A stretch of DNA of 64,000 bases from Melieria omissa (lineage: Eukaryota > Arthropoda > Insecta > Diptera > Ulidiidae). The notes beneath the pieces are model-generated. The model had not been told where the DNA came from and searched no databases. It saw only the letters and a program-made list of their open reading frames with translations. Shown here piece by piece: positions 20,932 to 33,257 of the stretch. The position numbers and the translations under genes are program-made. How positions within the stretch are numbered: the stretch's first letter is position 1; the number at the start of each line of letters is the position of its first letter. The stretch covers positions 62,495,900 through 62,559,899 of the forward strand of contig OZ020268.1 in NCBI GenBank assembly GCA_963971225.1, given 5' to 3'.

Positions 20932-23326
20932 AATTGAATTAGTTGAAAGCACATTGCACATGCATTTCGCTTGACCCTTAAAATTATAAGTGAAAAAAAT
21001 ATAATGTTCCCATTTGTCATTGCCGAAAGGCCAACCAATCGCCAACACAAAAAAGCATACACACAAAAACTACAACAACAAAAGCATCTAATTTTTTTTC
21101 ATACATACAATTTCTTGAGGCAACAAAACAAAAATCCGCGCAACCCCCACACGTGTTGCTTCGTTGCTGTCACAACAACGACTGATTGAAAGAATGCACC
21201 TCTGATCTATATAACCAATCAAATGCTTGTGGAACCTAAGTACGCACAATCACTTTAATCAAAATGGCGTCAAAATTAAGCCAGAGTGACCACCTTTTAC
21301 CAATTTGGTAAAGAAAAAAAATAGCCCACCGTCAGCATGATCGAAATTATGGCTGTTAAATCTCGACCCGTTAACGGATTTTAATAATATTATGCCTTAT
21401 TATTTAGCTAGACTCGTATGCTTTCTATAATGGTATCAATCATCCTTCTATACCCCAAGGTTCGAAAGCAAATCGATTTGGAACGGTGACTTTGAAAAAA
21501 TTGCTACTTGGGTGCAACCACTAAAATGCTTGCAACACCAAATGCATAAGTGCATATTAATAATTGACCCCTTAAAATTTAGCCAGAGTCTTATGCTTTC
21601 TATATTGGTCCCTAACTTTTCATTATCCTTCAGGAATAATGAGCATATCGATGCGCAAGGATAACATTGAAAAACTGCCTATTACAAAATACACACTCAC
21701 CACTAAAGTGCTTATAGATTCCAAACGGTATGGGTTACGTTAATAAAAAAACCCCTTAAAATGTAGCTAGGGATTGCAGCTTTATCAAATTAAATCAATA
21801 ATTTGATTACTATTCCGCAATCATGAACAGATCGATGCGCAAAAGTGACATTAAATGGCTGCCTACTGCAAAATCGATAAAATGCTTGTAAAATATGATG
21901 ATTCTAGGTTTTTAGAAAAAATAATAACCTTAAAACCTAGCTGGAGTTTTGAGCTTTCATAAATGGGGTCGTTCTTCTCGCTATCTCAAATAATGCAGGA
22001 GAATTTCGTTGTGGAAAAGTGATATCGACCACATGATACATCTATATCAGGGGGTGCCCAAAATATTCTTATGGAAAAGCAAAAACCAATACATGTAAAG
22101 TTGCCCAAAAAATGCAAACAAATTATTTAATTAATTGAATTAGTTGAAAGCACATTGTGCATTTCTCTTGACCCCTAAAATTATAAGTGAAAAAAATATA
22201 ATGTTCCCATTTGACATTGCCGCAAGGCCAACCAATCGCCAACACAAAAAAGCATACACACAAAAACTACAACAACAAAAGCATCTAATTTTTTTTCATA
22301 CATACAATTTCTTGAGGCAACAAAACAAAAATCCGCGCAACCCCCACACGTGTTGCTTCGTTGCTGTCACAACAACGACTGATTGAAAGAATGCACCTCT
22401 GATCTATATAACCAATCAAATGCTTGTGGAACCTAAGTACGCACAATCACTTTAATCAAAATGGCGTCAAAATTAAGCCAGAGTGACCACCTTTCACCAA
22501 TTTGGTAAAGAAAAAAAATAGCCCACCGTCAGCATGATCGAAATTATGGCTGTTAAATCTCGACCCGTTAACGGATTTTAATAATATTATGCCTTATTAT
22601 TTAGCTAGACTCGTATGCTTTCTATAATGATATCAATCATCCTTCTATACCCCAAGGTTCGAAAGCAAATCGATTTGGAACGGTGACTTTGAAAAAATTG
22701 CTACTTGGGTGCAACCACTAAAATGCTTGTCAACACCAAATGCATAAGTGCATATTAATAATTGACCCCTTAAAATTTAGCCAGAGTCTTATGCTTTCTA
22801 TATTGGTCCCTACCTTTTCATTATCCTTCAGGAATAATGATCATATCGATGCGCAAGGATAACATTGAAAAACTGCCTATTACAAAATACACACTCACCA
22901 CTAAAGTGCTTATAGATTCCAAACGGTATGGGTTACGTTAATAAAAAAACCCCTTAAAATGTAGCTAGGGATTGCAGCTTTATCAAATTAAATCAATAAT
23001 TTGATTACTATTAGGCAATCATGAACAGATCGATGCGCAAGAGTGACATTAAATGGCTGCCTACTGCAAAATCGATAAAATGCTTGTAAAATATGATGAT
23101 TCTAGGTTTATAGAAAAAATAATAACCTTAAAACCTAGCTGGAGTTTTGAGCTTTCATAAATGGGGTCAATCTTCTCGCTATCTCAGATAATGCAGGAGA
23201 ATTTCGTTGTGGAAAAGTGATACCGACCACATGATACATCTATATCAGGGGTGCCCAAATATTCTTATGGAAAAGCAAAAACCAATACATGTAAAGTTGC
23301 CCAAAAAATGCAAACAAATTATTTAA
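20932..23326 (+). repeat. 1.2-kb satellite, two monomers
   Basis: Monomers start with GAATTAGTTGAAAGCAC at 20936 and 22137 (1201 bp apart). The second is interrupted at TTAA (23323-23326) by a piggyBac relic. The first has a small insertion near 20953-20963. Each monomer has a TATATAA (first at 21208-21214). Short ORFs here, such as the 80-codon MKAHCAF-type, are lost in other monomers through small indels and are not genes. Confidence 0.95.
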
Positions 23327-24925
23327 CCCTCATCCGACGTTCAAAAAAACTCACACATAAGATGTTCACTTTGCATTGTTTTAATGAATTTTTTGACCAA
23401 TTATAATAAAAAATAAGTTGTTATCTTTAATCTTTATTATCTTTGTTATCATACAGATAAATAAGTTGACAAATTTTTCTATATTTTTTGGCAATTAGGG
23501 CAACTAGGTTAGGTTAGGTTATTGTGGATGCCTCTGTAAGAGACCCACTCGGAGGCATATTATGAGACCTGTTGTGATATACCACAAATTTCTCCCGTTT
23601 TTAAATGTGTATGTAATACTGTTTTTCGAACATATGTTACAGCACTCATTTCAATCGGATGGGGAAAGGGGGCAAGGAAGGGCAGTAGTTAACTAAAACT
23701 TTGTGTTCACCACATGTATACTTTTTACAAGAATTGCAAACAAAATATGCCTTTCAATCGTTTTTGATACCATATTGGCACCGTGTTTCAATAGTTTTTT
23801 AATTTTTTACGCTCTGATTTTCTGACAAGGTTTGGAAAAATGGCTGTATTGAGATAAGAAGTCAGCATGAAGATTTTCCTTTCGCTTACGTTGCTCTACG
23901 CAAATTCTTTAACTTTACTAAACTAAAATCTAAGTCTTCAAGAAAAATTCGCCGCTTGTACTTTTTGTACAAGCGATCCAGATGGGATCGAGAGCGATTA
24001 GTTTTTCGCTTGACGGTATAGTTAGTGAACAATCAATTGGTCTTAAGTGTCAACTACTGCTTTTGACTTATTGTAAAACGATATAATTTCGGGTAATTTT
24101 TTGTCACCCACATATCCTGGTTATGATGAAAAGTGCTCAAAGGGGCATCTTCCTCTTGTTAACTTAGTGTGCCGTTTTCATAGGACGTACATAGCAGTTG
24201 TCGCTAAACCCACGTTTCTCATATATCTCTTATGGGTGTTAGCGAGCTTCATTCTTGATTACAATCGTTACGTTCTTGGCGAATGGTTTTGTCACCGATA
24301 GAACGAAAAATTGGTCTGCCTGTTGTGTAACTCTACAGATTATCAAGATATTCCCCATTCGACTTATAAACACCACTCAAAATTGAAATACCAAACTATG
24401 CCTGAATATCACCAACGCTGATCCATGCACTGCCAAAAACTCGCAAACCTTCAACATTAGTTTTGTCATTTAATATCTTTAACATTGGTCTTCATTAGCA
24501 TCTTTTATTACTGACACACGACTTCAAGCATAACGAGTTATACCAACTTTAGTTGAAATAAAATACTTGGCTCCTACTCTTCCGTTGAGCTCGGGAGGCC
24601 CATTGATCCATAAAAAGGTTTTGCCTATAAAAGCAGTTCAAAACTTCCAATCCACAGACGTAATCTTATGGCATTTTCTGTATGTGTTGCGTTGGATTTC
24701 TATACAATTTCTATATGGGTGAAATATCACCCGAACGTCGCCCACGTAACTTTTTTTGTAATCACCGTTATAATCAAATAATCAATATGTTGTAGATAAA
24801 TTCTAAAACTTATATTGGTTTGCTACAAATACAAGAAACCTTAATCATTTTGATAAATATATAGGAAAGTTATAGCATCTCAAAGTTGAAAATGGGTGAA
24901 AAATCACCGGAACGACGGATTACGG
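23327..24925 (-). mobile_element. piggyBac relic, copy 1 (1599 bp)
   Basis: Flanked by TTAA on both sides (23323-23326 and 24926-24929). The terminal inverted repeats are CCCTCATCCGACGTTC on the left and, read from the right, CCGTAATCCGTCGTTC (CCCTAATCC in the other copies). A minus-strand relic at about 23950-24290 reads FYNKSKAVVDT, a stop, then DQ, which resembles the YN-x-x-K-GVD-x-x-DQ motif of piggyBac transposases. At least three more in-frame stops lie in the relic. A short + strand ORF at 24101-24301 is its shadow. A (TTAGG)3-like stretch lies near 23507-23521. The element is dead. Confidence 0.8.
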
Positions 24926-27725
24926 TTAATTAAATAATTGAAAGCACATTGTGCATTTCGCTTGACCCTTAAAATTATAAGTGAAAAAAATATAATGTTC
25001 CCATTTGTCATTGCCGAAAGGCCAACCAATCGCCAAAACAAAAACTACAACAACAAAAGCATCTAATTTTTTTTCATACATACAATTTCTTGAGGCAACA
25101 AAACAAAAATCCGCGCAGCCCGCACACGTGTTGCTTCGTTGCTGCCACAACAACGACTGATTGAAAGAATGCACCTCTGATCTATATAATCAATCAAATG
25201 CTTGTGGAACCTAAGTACGCACAATCACTTTAATCAAAATGGCGTCAAAATTATGCCAGAGTGACCACCTTTCACCAATTTGGTAAATAAAAAAAATATC
25301 CCCCCGGCAGCATGATCGAAATTATGGCTGTTAAATCTCGACCCGTTAACGGATTTTAATAATATTATGCCTTATTATTTAGCTAGACTCGTATGCTTTC
25401 TATAATGGTATCAATCATCCTTCTATACCCGATTTGGAACGGTGACTTTGAAAAAATTGCTACTTGGGTGCAACCACTAAAATGCTTGTCAACACCAAAT
25501 GCATAAGTGCATATTAATAAATTTAGCCAGAGTCTTATGCTTTCTATATTGGTCCCTACCTTTTCATTATCCGTCAGGAATAATGAGCATATCGATGCGC
25601 AAGGATAACATTGAAAAACTGCCTATTACAAAATACACACTCACCACTAAAGTGCTTATAGATTCCAAACGGTATGGGTTACGTTAATAAAAAAACCCCT
25701 TAAAATGTGGCTAGAGATTGCAGCTTTATCAAATTAAATCAATAATTTGATTACTATTAGGCAATCATGAACAGATCGATGCGCAAGAGTGACATTAAAT
25801 GGCTGCCTACTGCAAAATCGATAAAATGCTTGTACAATATGATGATTCTAGGTTTATAGAAAAAATAATAACCTTAAAACCAAGTTGAGGTTTTGAGCTT
25901 TCATAAATGGGGTCAATCTTCTCGCTATCTCAGATAATGCAGGAGAATTTCGTTGTGGAAAAGTGATATCGACCACATGATACATCTATATCAGGGGTGC
26001 CCAAAATCTTCTTATGGAAAAGCAAAAACCAATACATGTAAAGTTGCCCAAAAAAAATGCAAACAAATTATTTAATTAATTGAATTAGTTGAAAGCACAA
26101 CGCTTGACCCTTAAAATTATAAGTGAAAAAAATATTATGTTCCCATTTGTCATTGCCGAAAGGCCAACCAATCGCCAACACAAAAAAGCATACACACAAA
26201 AACTACAACAACAAAAGCAATATTATGCCTTATTATTTAGCTAGACTCGTATGCTTTCTATAATGGTATCAATCATCCTTCTATACCCCAAGGTTCGAAA
26301 GCAAATCGATTTGGAACGGTGACTTTGAAAAAATTGCTACTTGGGTGCAACCACTAAAATGCTTGTCAACACCAAATGCGTAAGTGCATATTAATAATTG
26401 ACCCCTTAAAATTTAGCCAGAGTCTTATGCTTTCTATATTGGTCCCTACCTTTTCATTATCCTTCAGGAATAATGAGCATGTCGATGCGCAAGGATAACA
26501 TGGAAAAACTGCCTATTACAAAATACACGCTCACCACTAAAGTGCTTATAGATTCCAAACAAATTATTTAATTAATTGAATTAGTTGAAAGCACATTGTG
26601 CATTTCGCTTGACCCTTAAAATTATAAGTGAAAAAAATATAATGTTCCCATTTGTCATTGCCGAAAGGCCAACCAATCGCCAAAACAAAAACTACAACAA
26701 CAAAAGCATCTAATTTTTTTTCATACATACAATTTCTTGAGGCAACAAAACAAAAATACGCGCAGCCCCCACACGTGTTGCTTCGTTGCTGTCACAACAA
26801 CGACTGATTGAAAGAATGCACCTCTGATCTATATAACCAATCAAATGCTTGTGGAACCTAAGTACGCACAATCACTTTAATCAAAATGGCGTCAAAATTA
26901 AGCCAGAGTGACCACCTTTCACCAATTTGGTAAATAAAAAAAATATCCCACCGTCAGCATGATCGAAATTATGGCTCTTAAATCTCGACCCGTTAACGGA
27001 TTTTAATAATATTATGCCTTATTATTTAGCTAGACTCGTATGCTTTCTATAATGGTATCAATCATCCTTCTATACCCCAAGGTTCGAAAGCAAATCGATT
27101 TGGAACGGTGACTTTGAAAAAATTGCTACTTGGGTGCAACCACTAAAATGCTTGTCAACACCAAATGCATAAGTGCATATTAATAATTGACCCCTTAAAA
27201 TTTAGCCAGAGTCTTATGCTTTCTATATTGGTCCCTAACTTTTCATTATCCTTCAGGAATAATGAGCATATCGATGCGCAAGGATAACATTGAAAAACTG
27301 CCTATTACAAAATACACACTCACCACTAAAGTGCTTATAGATTCCAAACGGTATGGGTTACGTTAATAAAAAACCCCTTAAAATGTAGCAAGAGATTGCA
27401 GCTTTATCAAATTAAATCAATAATTTGATTACTATTAGGCAATCATGAACAGATCGATGCGCAAGAGTGACATTAAATGGCTACCTACTGCAAAATCGAT
27501 AAAATGCTTGTAAAATATGATGATTCTAGGTTTATAGAAAAAATAATAACCTTAAAACCTAGCTGGAGTTTTGAGCTTTCATAAATGGGGTCAATCTTCT
27601 CGCTATCTCAAATAATGCAGGAGAATTTCGTTGTGGAAAAGTGATATCGACCACATGATACATCTATATTAGGGGTGCCCCAATACATGTAAGTTGCCCA
27701 AAAACATGCAAACAAATTATTTAAT
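24926..27725 (+). repeat. 1.2-kb satellite with deletion monomers
   Basis: Monomers start at about 24939 (its GAATTAGTT start is missing), 26082 and 26578. The first lacks the CCAAGGTTCGAAAGCAAAT segment and one TTGACCCCTTAAA join. The second is a 496-bp remnant with two internal junctions. The third is cut by the hAT element. Confidence 0.95.
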
Positions 27726-28520
27726 TAAAGTCCGACCGATTAATCGGCATCGGCATCGGCTAGTATCGGCCAATAAAATTGGTATCGGCATCGGCTAGTA
27801 TCGGCATCGGCCAAAAAAAAAAAAGAATCGGCATCGGCATCGGCTTCGGCCTTTTTTGGCCGATGCCACATCGGCTTTTTTTGGCCGATGCCACATCGGT
27901 TTTTTTGGTCGATTTTACGATTTTCGATTTTTTAATACGATTTTATTTGCAGCTGAATCGCACTGTCTTCCTTTTTCATATCTCGCTTTGTATATTTATT
28001 ACATTTTTATTATACGTTACAAACCAGTGTTGCCTGATTAGGGGGTTTCTCCTTAGATTTGTTTGGATTTTATGACAAATACTTAAGGGGACAATATTTT
28101 TCAGATATTTTTAATCTATTTTTGCTACATCAACACCTTGTTCAGCTATATTGGCTATTGGGTCTTTTGTTAATTGCTTGTGCCAAATAGAATGAGCAAT
28201 TTTCATGAGATATTAATTTTGAATTCTGAATTTTCTTGTAATTTTATTTAGTTTTTAGTTGTTTATTTTCTCGTTTTCGTTTGTTAATTTGTGATAAATG
28301 TGATGAAATGTATTATATATGTAATAGTTCCTTTTGTTGTTTTATAAAATAAGCTGTGTTTTTGATTGAATTCATTCGTGTTTTTTTTTCTATGGAATCG
28401 GCATCGGCATCGGCCGATTTTCGGCCTTTTGACCGATTAATCGGCATCGGCTGATAATTGGCCGATGCCGATTAATCGGCATCGGCATCGGCCAAAAAAT
28501 TTGGTATCGGTCGGACTCTA
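27726..28520. mobile_element. Complete non-autonomous hAT element (795 bp)
   Basis: Same element and same insertion site as at 19405, with TATTTAAT at 27718-27725 and 28521-28528. The identical target and flanks show duplication with the satellite unit, not a new insertion. Confidence 0.85.
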
Positions 28521-28532
28521 TATTTAATTAAT

Positions 28533-29272
28533 CTGGCAACGCCACTCGTGTTACTGTGCGCAAATTTTCGGTGCTGTGATAAAAAATCTAAATAAGTGAT
28601 CTTTAATCGTTCTAGACGTGGTTGTTTTTTCTCTACGTCCGGGACTTTTTATAAATTTCGGTTGTGCGTTCGCGGGTGAAGTGGGTTCCTGCTGCTTTGT
28701 TGGATTTTGCTTCGTGGGACGCCAACCTCTGTGCCGCGGTAGCTGGCGCTGCAGGGAAGGAGTTGCCGCCATAAGGTAAGTCTGCGAAGGTCCGGTGGTT
28801 GCGACGCAACACACAGCGAGACACTGCAGCCAGCTCCAGAGTTTTCCCGACGGCGCTGGACACGCAAATACGCGGAGCTGCTGGGAGCTTCCCCGCAACA
28901 GGTGGACGAGCAAGTTATTCCCGCCATTTTCTGCATATAGTTGGTGCTGGCCACCAGCGCCACCTGTGTGGTAAGCTGTGGTTGGCAGCGCCATCTAGTT
29001 GCAGTGATCAGTTTTCTGTTCTGTGATTTTCATAAACAGCGATGCCACCCAGTTTGGATTTGCAAAACAATCTTTATATAATCCCGTCTTTTACTTTTTA
29101 TTTCGCATTTTAACTTTTTTGCAGGTTTCTTTTATGAATCCTCCTAAAAGGAGTATTCTAGACGTGCGGTCTAAAAGCGCTTCTCATGGACGTACGATTC
29201 CTCCCCAAAACCCGGGTGTAACAACCCTTCCGAAACCGGACATGCGGTCCAAAAACGCAACTTTAGAGCCTG
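28533..29272 (+). other. Captured 5' gene or retroelement fragment, copy 2
   Basis: Same fragment, 740 bp. The ORF starts at 29134 with MNPPKRSILDV and stops at 29283 inside satellite (49 aa). Confidence 0.5.
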
Positions 29273-31661
29273 AATTGAATTAGTTGAAAGCACATTGTGC
29301 ATTTCGCTTGACCCTTAAAATTATAAGTGAAAAAAATATAATGTTCCCATTTGTCATTGCCGAAAGGCCAACCAATCGCCAACACAAAAAAGCATACACA
29401 CAAAAACTACAACAACAAAAGCATCTAATTTTTTTTCATACATACAATTTCTTGAGGCAACAAAACAAAAATCCGCGCAACCCCCACACGTGTTGCTTCG
29501 TTGCTGTCACAACAACGACTGATTGAAAGAATGCACCTCTGATCTATATAACCAATCAAATGCTTGTGGAACCTAAGTACGCACAATCACTTTAATCAAA
29601 ATGGCGTCAAAATTAAGCCAGAGTGACCACCTTTCACCAATTTGGTAAAGAAAAAAAATAGCCCACCGTCAGCATGATCGAAATTATGGCTGTTAAATCT
29701 CGACCCGTTAACGGATTTTAATAATATTATGCCTTATTATTTAGCTAGACTCGTATGCTTTCTATAATGGTATCAATCATCCTTCTATACCCCAAGGTTC
29801 GAAAGCAAATCGATTTGGAACGGTGACTTTGAAAAAATTGCTACTTGGGTGCAACCACTAAAATGCTTGCAACACCAAATGCATAAGTGCATATTAATAA
29901 TTGACCCCTTAAAATTTAGCCAGAGTCTTATGCTTTCTATATTGGTCCCTAACTTTTCATTATCCTTCAGGAATAATGAGCATATCGATGCGCAAGGATA
30001 ACATTGAAAAACTGCCTATTACAAAATACACACTCACCACTAAAGTGCTTATAGATTCCAAACGGTATGGGTTACGTTAATAAAAAACCCCTTAAAATGT
30101 AGCTAGAGATTGCAGCTTTATCAAATTAAATCAATAATTTGATTACTATTCCGCAATCATGAACAGATCGATGCGCAAAAGTGACATTAAATGGCTGCCT
30201 ACTGCAAAATCGATAAAATGCTTGTAAAATATGATGATTCTAGGTTTATAGAAAAAATAATAACCTTAAAACCTAGCTGGAGTTTTGAGCTTTCATAAAT
30301 GGGGTCGTTCTTCTCGCTATCTCAAATAATGCAGGAGAATTTCGTTGTGGAAAAGTGATATCGACCACATGATACATCTATATCAGGGGGTGCCCAAAAT
30401 ATTCTTATGGAAAAGCAAAAACCAATACATGTAAAGTTGCCCAAAAAATGCAAACAAATTATTTAATTAATTGAATTAGTTGAAAGCACATTGTGCATTT
30501 CGCTTGACCCTTAAAATTATAAGTGAAAAAAATATAATGTTCCCATTTGACATTGCCGAAAGGCCAACCAATCGCCAACACAAAAAAGCATACACACAAA
30601 AACTACAACAACAAAAGCATCTAATTTTTTTTCATACATACAATTTCTTGAGGCAACAAAACAAAAATCCGCGCAACCCCCACACGTGTTGCTTCGTTGC
30701 TGTCACAACAACGACTGATTGAAAGAATGCACCTCTGATCTATATAACCAATCAAATGCTTGTGGAACCTAAGTACGCACAATCACTTTAATCAAAATGG
30801 CGTCAAAATTAAGCCAGAGTGACCACCTTTCACCAATTTGGTAAAGAAAAAAAATAGCCCACCGTCAGCATGATCGAAATTATGGCTGTTAAATCTCGAC
30901 CCGTTAACGGATTTTAATAATATTATGCCTTATTATTTAGCTAGACTCGTATGCTTTCTATAATGATATCAATCATCCTTCTATAGCCCAAGGTTCGAAA
31001 GCAAATCGATTTGGAACGGTGACTTTGAAAAAATTGCTACTTGGGTGCAACCACTAAAATGCTTGTCAACACCAAATGCATAAGTGCATATTAATAATTG
31101 ACCCCTTAAAATTTAGCCAGAGTCTTATGCTTTCTATATTGGTCCCTACCTTTTCATTATCCTTCAGGAATAATGATCATATCGATGCGCAAGGATAACA
31201 TTGAAAAACTGCCTATTACAAAATACACACTCACCACTAAAGTGCTTATAGATTCCAAACGGTATGGGTTACGTTAATAAAAAACCCCTTAAAATGTAGC
31301 TAGAGATTGCAGCTTTATCAAATTAAATCAATAATTTGATTACTATTAGGCAATCATGAACAGATCGATGCGCAAGAGTGACATTAAATGGCTGCCTACT
31401 GCAAAATCGATAAAATGCTTGTAAAATATGATGATTCTAGGTTTATAGAAAAAATAATAACCTTAAAACCTAGCTGGAGTTTTGAGCTTTCATAAATGGG
31501 GTCAATCTTCTCGCTATCTCAGATAATGCAGGAGAATTTCGTTGTGGAAAAGTGATACCGACCACATGATACATCTATATCAGGGGTGCCCAAATATTCT
31601 TATGGAAAAGCAAAAACCAATACATGTAAAGTTGCCCAAAAAATGCAAACAAATTATTTAA
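29273..31661 (+). repeat. 1.2-kb satellite, two monomers (U2)
   Basis: Monomers at 29273 and 30473 (1200 bp). The second is broken by the piggyBac relic. They match the block at 20932-23326. Confidence 0.95.
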
Positions 31662-33257
31662 CCCTCATCCGACGTTCAAAAAAACTCACACATAAGATGT
31701 TCACTTTGCATTGTTTTAATGAATTTTTTGACCAATTATAATAAAAAATAAGTTGTTATCTTTAATCTTTATTATCTTTGTTATCATACAGATAAATAAG
31801 TTGACAAATTTTTCTATATTTTTTGGCAATTAGGGCAACTAGGTTAGGTTAGGTTATTGTGGATGCCTCTGTAAGAGACCCACTCGGAGGCATATTATGA
31901 GACCCGTTGTGATATACCACAAATTTCGCCCGTTTTTAAATGTGTATGTAATACTGTTTTTCGAACATATGTTACAGCACTCATTTCAATCGGATTGGGA
32001 AAGGGGGCAAGGAAGGGCAGTAGTTAACTAAAACTTTGTGTTCACCACATGTATACTTTTTACAAGAATTGCAAACAAAATATGCCTTTCAATCGTTTTT
32101 GATACCATATTGGCACCGTGTTTCAATAGTTTTTTAATTTTTTACGCTCTGATTTTCTGACAAGGTTTGGAAAAATGGCTGTATTGAGATAAGAAGTCAG
32201 CATGAAGATTTTCCTTTCGCTTACGTTGCTCTACGCAAATTCTTTAACTTTACTAAACTAAAATCTAAGTCTTCAAGAAAAATTCGCCGCTTGTACTTTT
32301 TGTACAAGCGATCCAGATGGAATCGAGAGCGATTAGTTTTTCGCTTGACGGTATAGTTAGTGAACAATCAATTGGTCTTAAGTGTCAACTACTGCTTTTG
32401 ACTTATTGTAAAACGATATAATTTCGGGTAATTTTTTGTCACCCACATATCCTGGTTATGATGAAAAGTGCTCAAAGGGGCATCTTCCTCTTGTTAACTT
32501 AGTGTGCCGTTTTCATAGGACGTACATAGCAGTTGTCGCTAAACCCACGTTTCTCATATATCTCTTATGGGTGTTAGCGAGCTTCATTCTTGATTACAAT
32601 CGTTACGTTCTTGGCGAATGGTTTTGTCACCGATAGAACGAAAAATTGGTCTGCCTGTTGTGTAACTCTACAGATTATCAAGATATTATACACACTTATA
32701 AACACCACTCAAAATTGAAATACCAAACTATGCCTGAATATCACCAACGCTGATCCATGCACTGCCAAAAACTCGCAAACCTTCAACATTAGTTTTGTCA
32801 TTTAATATCTTTAACATTGGTCTTCATTAGCATCTTTTATTACTGACACACGACTTCAAGCATAACGAGTTATACCAACTTTAGTTGAAATAAAATACTT
32901 GGCTCCTACTTTTCCGTTGAGCTCGGGAGGCCCATTGATCCATAAAAAGGTTTTGCCTATAAAAGCAGTTCAAAACTTCCAATCCACAGACGTAATCTTA
33001 TGGCATTTTCTGTATGTGTTGCGTTGGATTTCTATACAATTTCTATATGGGTGAAATATCACCCGAACGTCGCCCACGTAACTTTTTTTGTAATCACCGT
33101 TATAATCAAATAATCAATATGTTGTAGATAAATTCTAAAACTTATATTGGTTTGCTACAAATACAAGAAACCTTAATCATTTTGATAAATATATAGGAAA
33201 GTTATAGCATCTCAAAGTTGAAAATGGGTGAAAAATCACCCGAACGACGGATTAGGG
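31662..33257 (-). mobile_element. piggyBac relic, copy 2 (1596 bp)
   Basis: Same element with TTAA at 31658-31661 and 33258-33261, and ends CCCTCATCCGACG and CCCTAATCCGTCG. It has the same broken transposase remnant on the minus strand and arrived by duplication of the satellite unit. Confidence 0.8.

Larger units (their letters stand above)
19405..27725. repeat. Satellite higher-order unit U1 (8.3 kb)
   Basis: Runs from hAT to hAT: hAT element, 737-bp fragment, a 1.2-kb monomer, a monomer broken by a piggyBac relic, then further monomers, including a remnant of 496 bp at 26082-26577. Compared with U2 about 1.7 kb is missing, through two junctions inside that remnant (near 26218 and 26560). 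Confidence 0.85.

Noticed and set aside
22144..22386. 80-codon MKAHCAF-type ORF recurring in satellite monomers
   Set aside because: Many monomers lose it through a roughly 20-bp indel; it has simple CAA-derived composition and is not under evident constraint.
23240..23260. CAGGGGTGCCCAAA in satellite monomers, like some hAT ends
   Set aside because: No matching opposite end or 8-bp duplication was found; it is present in every monomer as part of the satellite.
23505..23523. (TTAGG)3, the insect telomere motif, inside the piggyBac relic
   Set aside because: Only about three repeats, inside a transposon, and drosophilids lack TTAGG telomeres; it is a common short motif in fly DNA.
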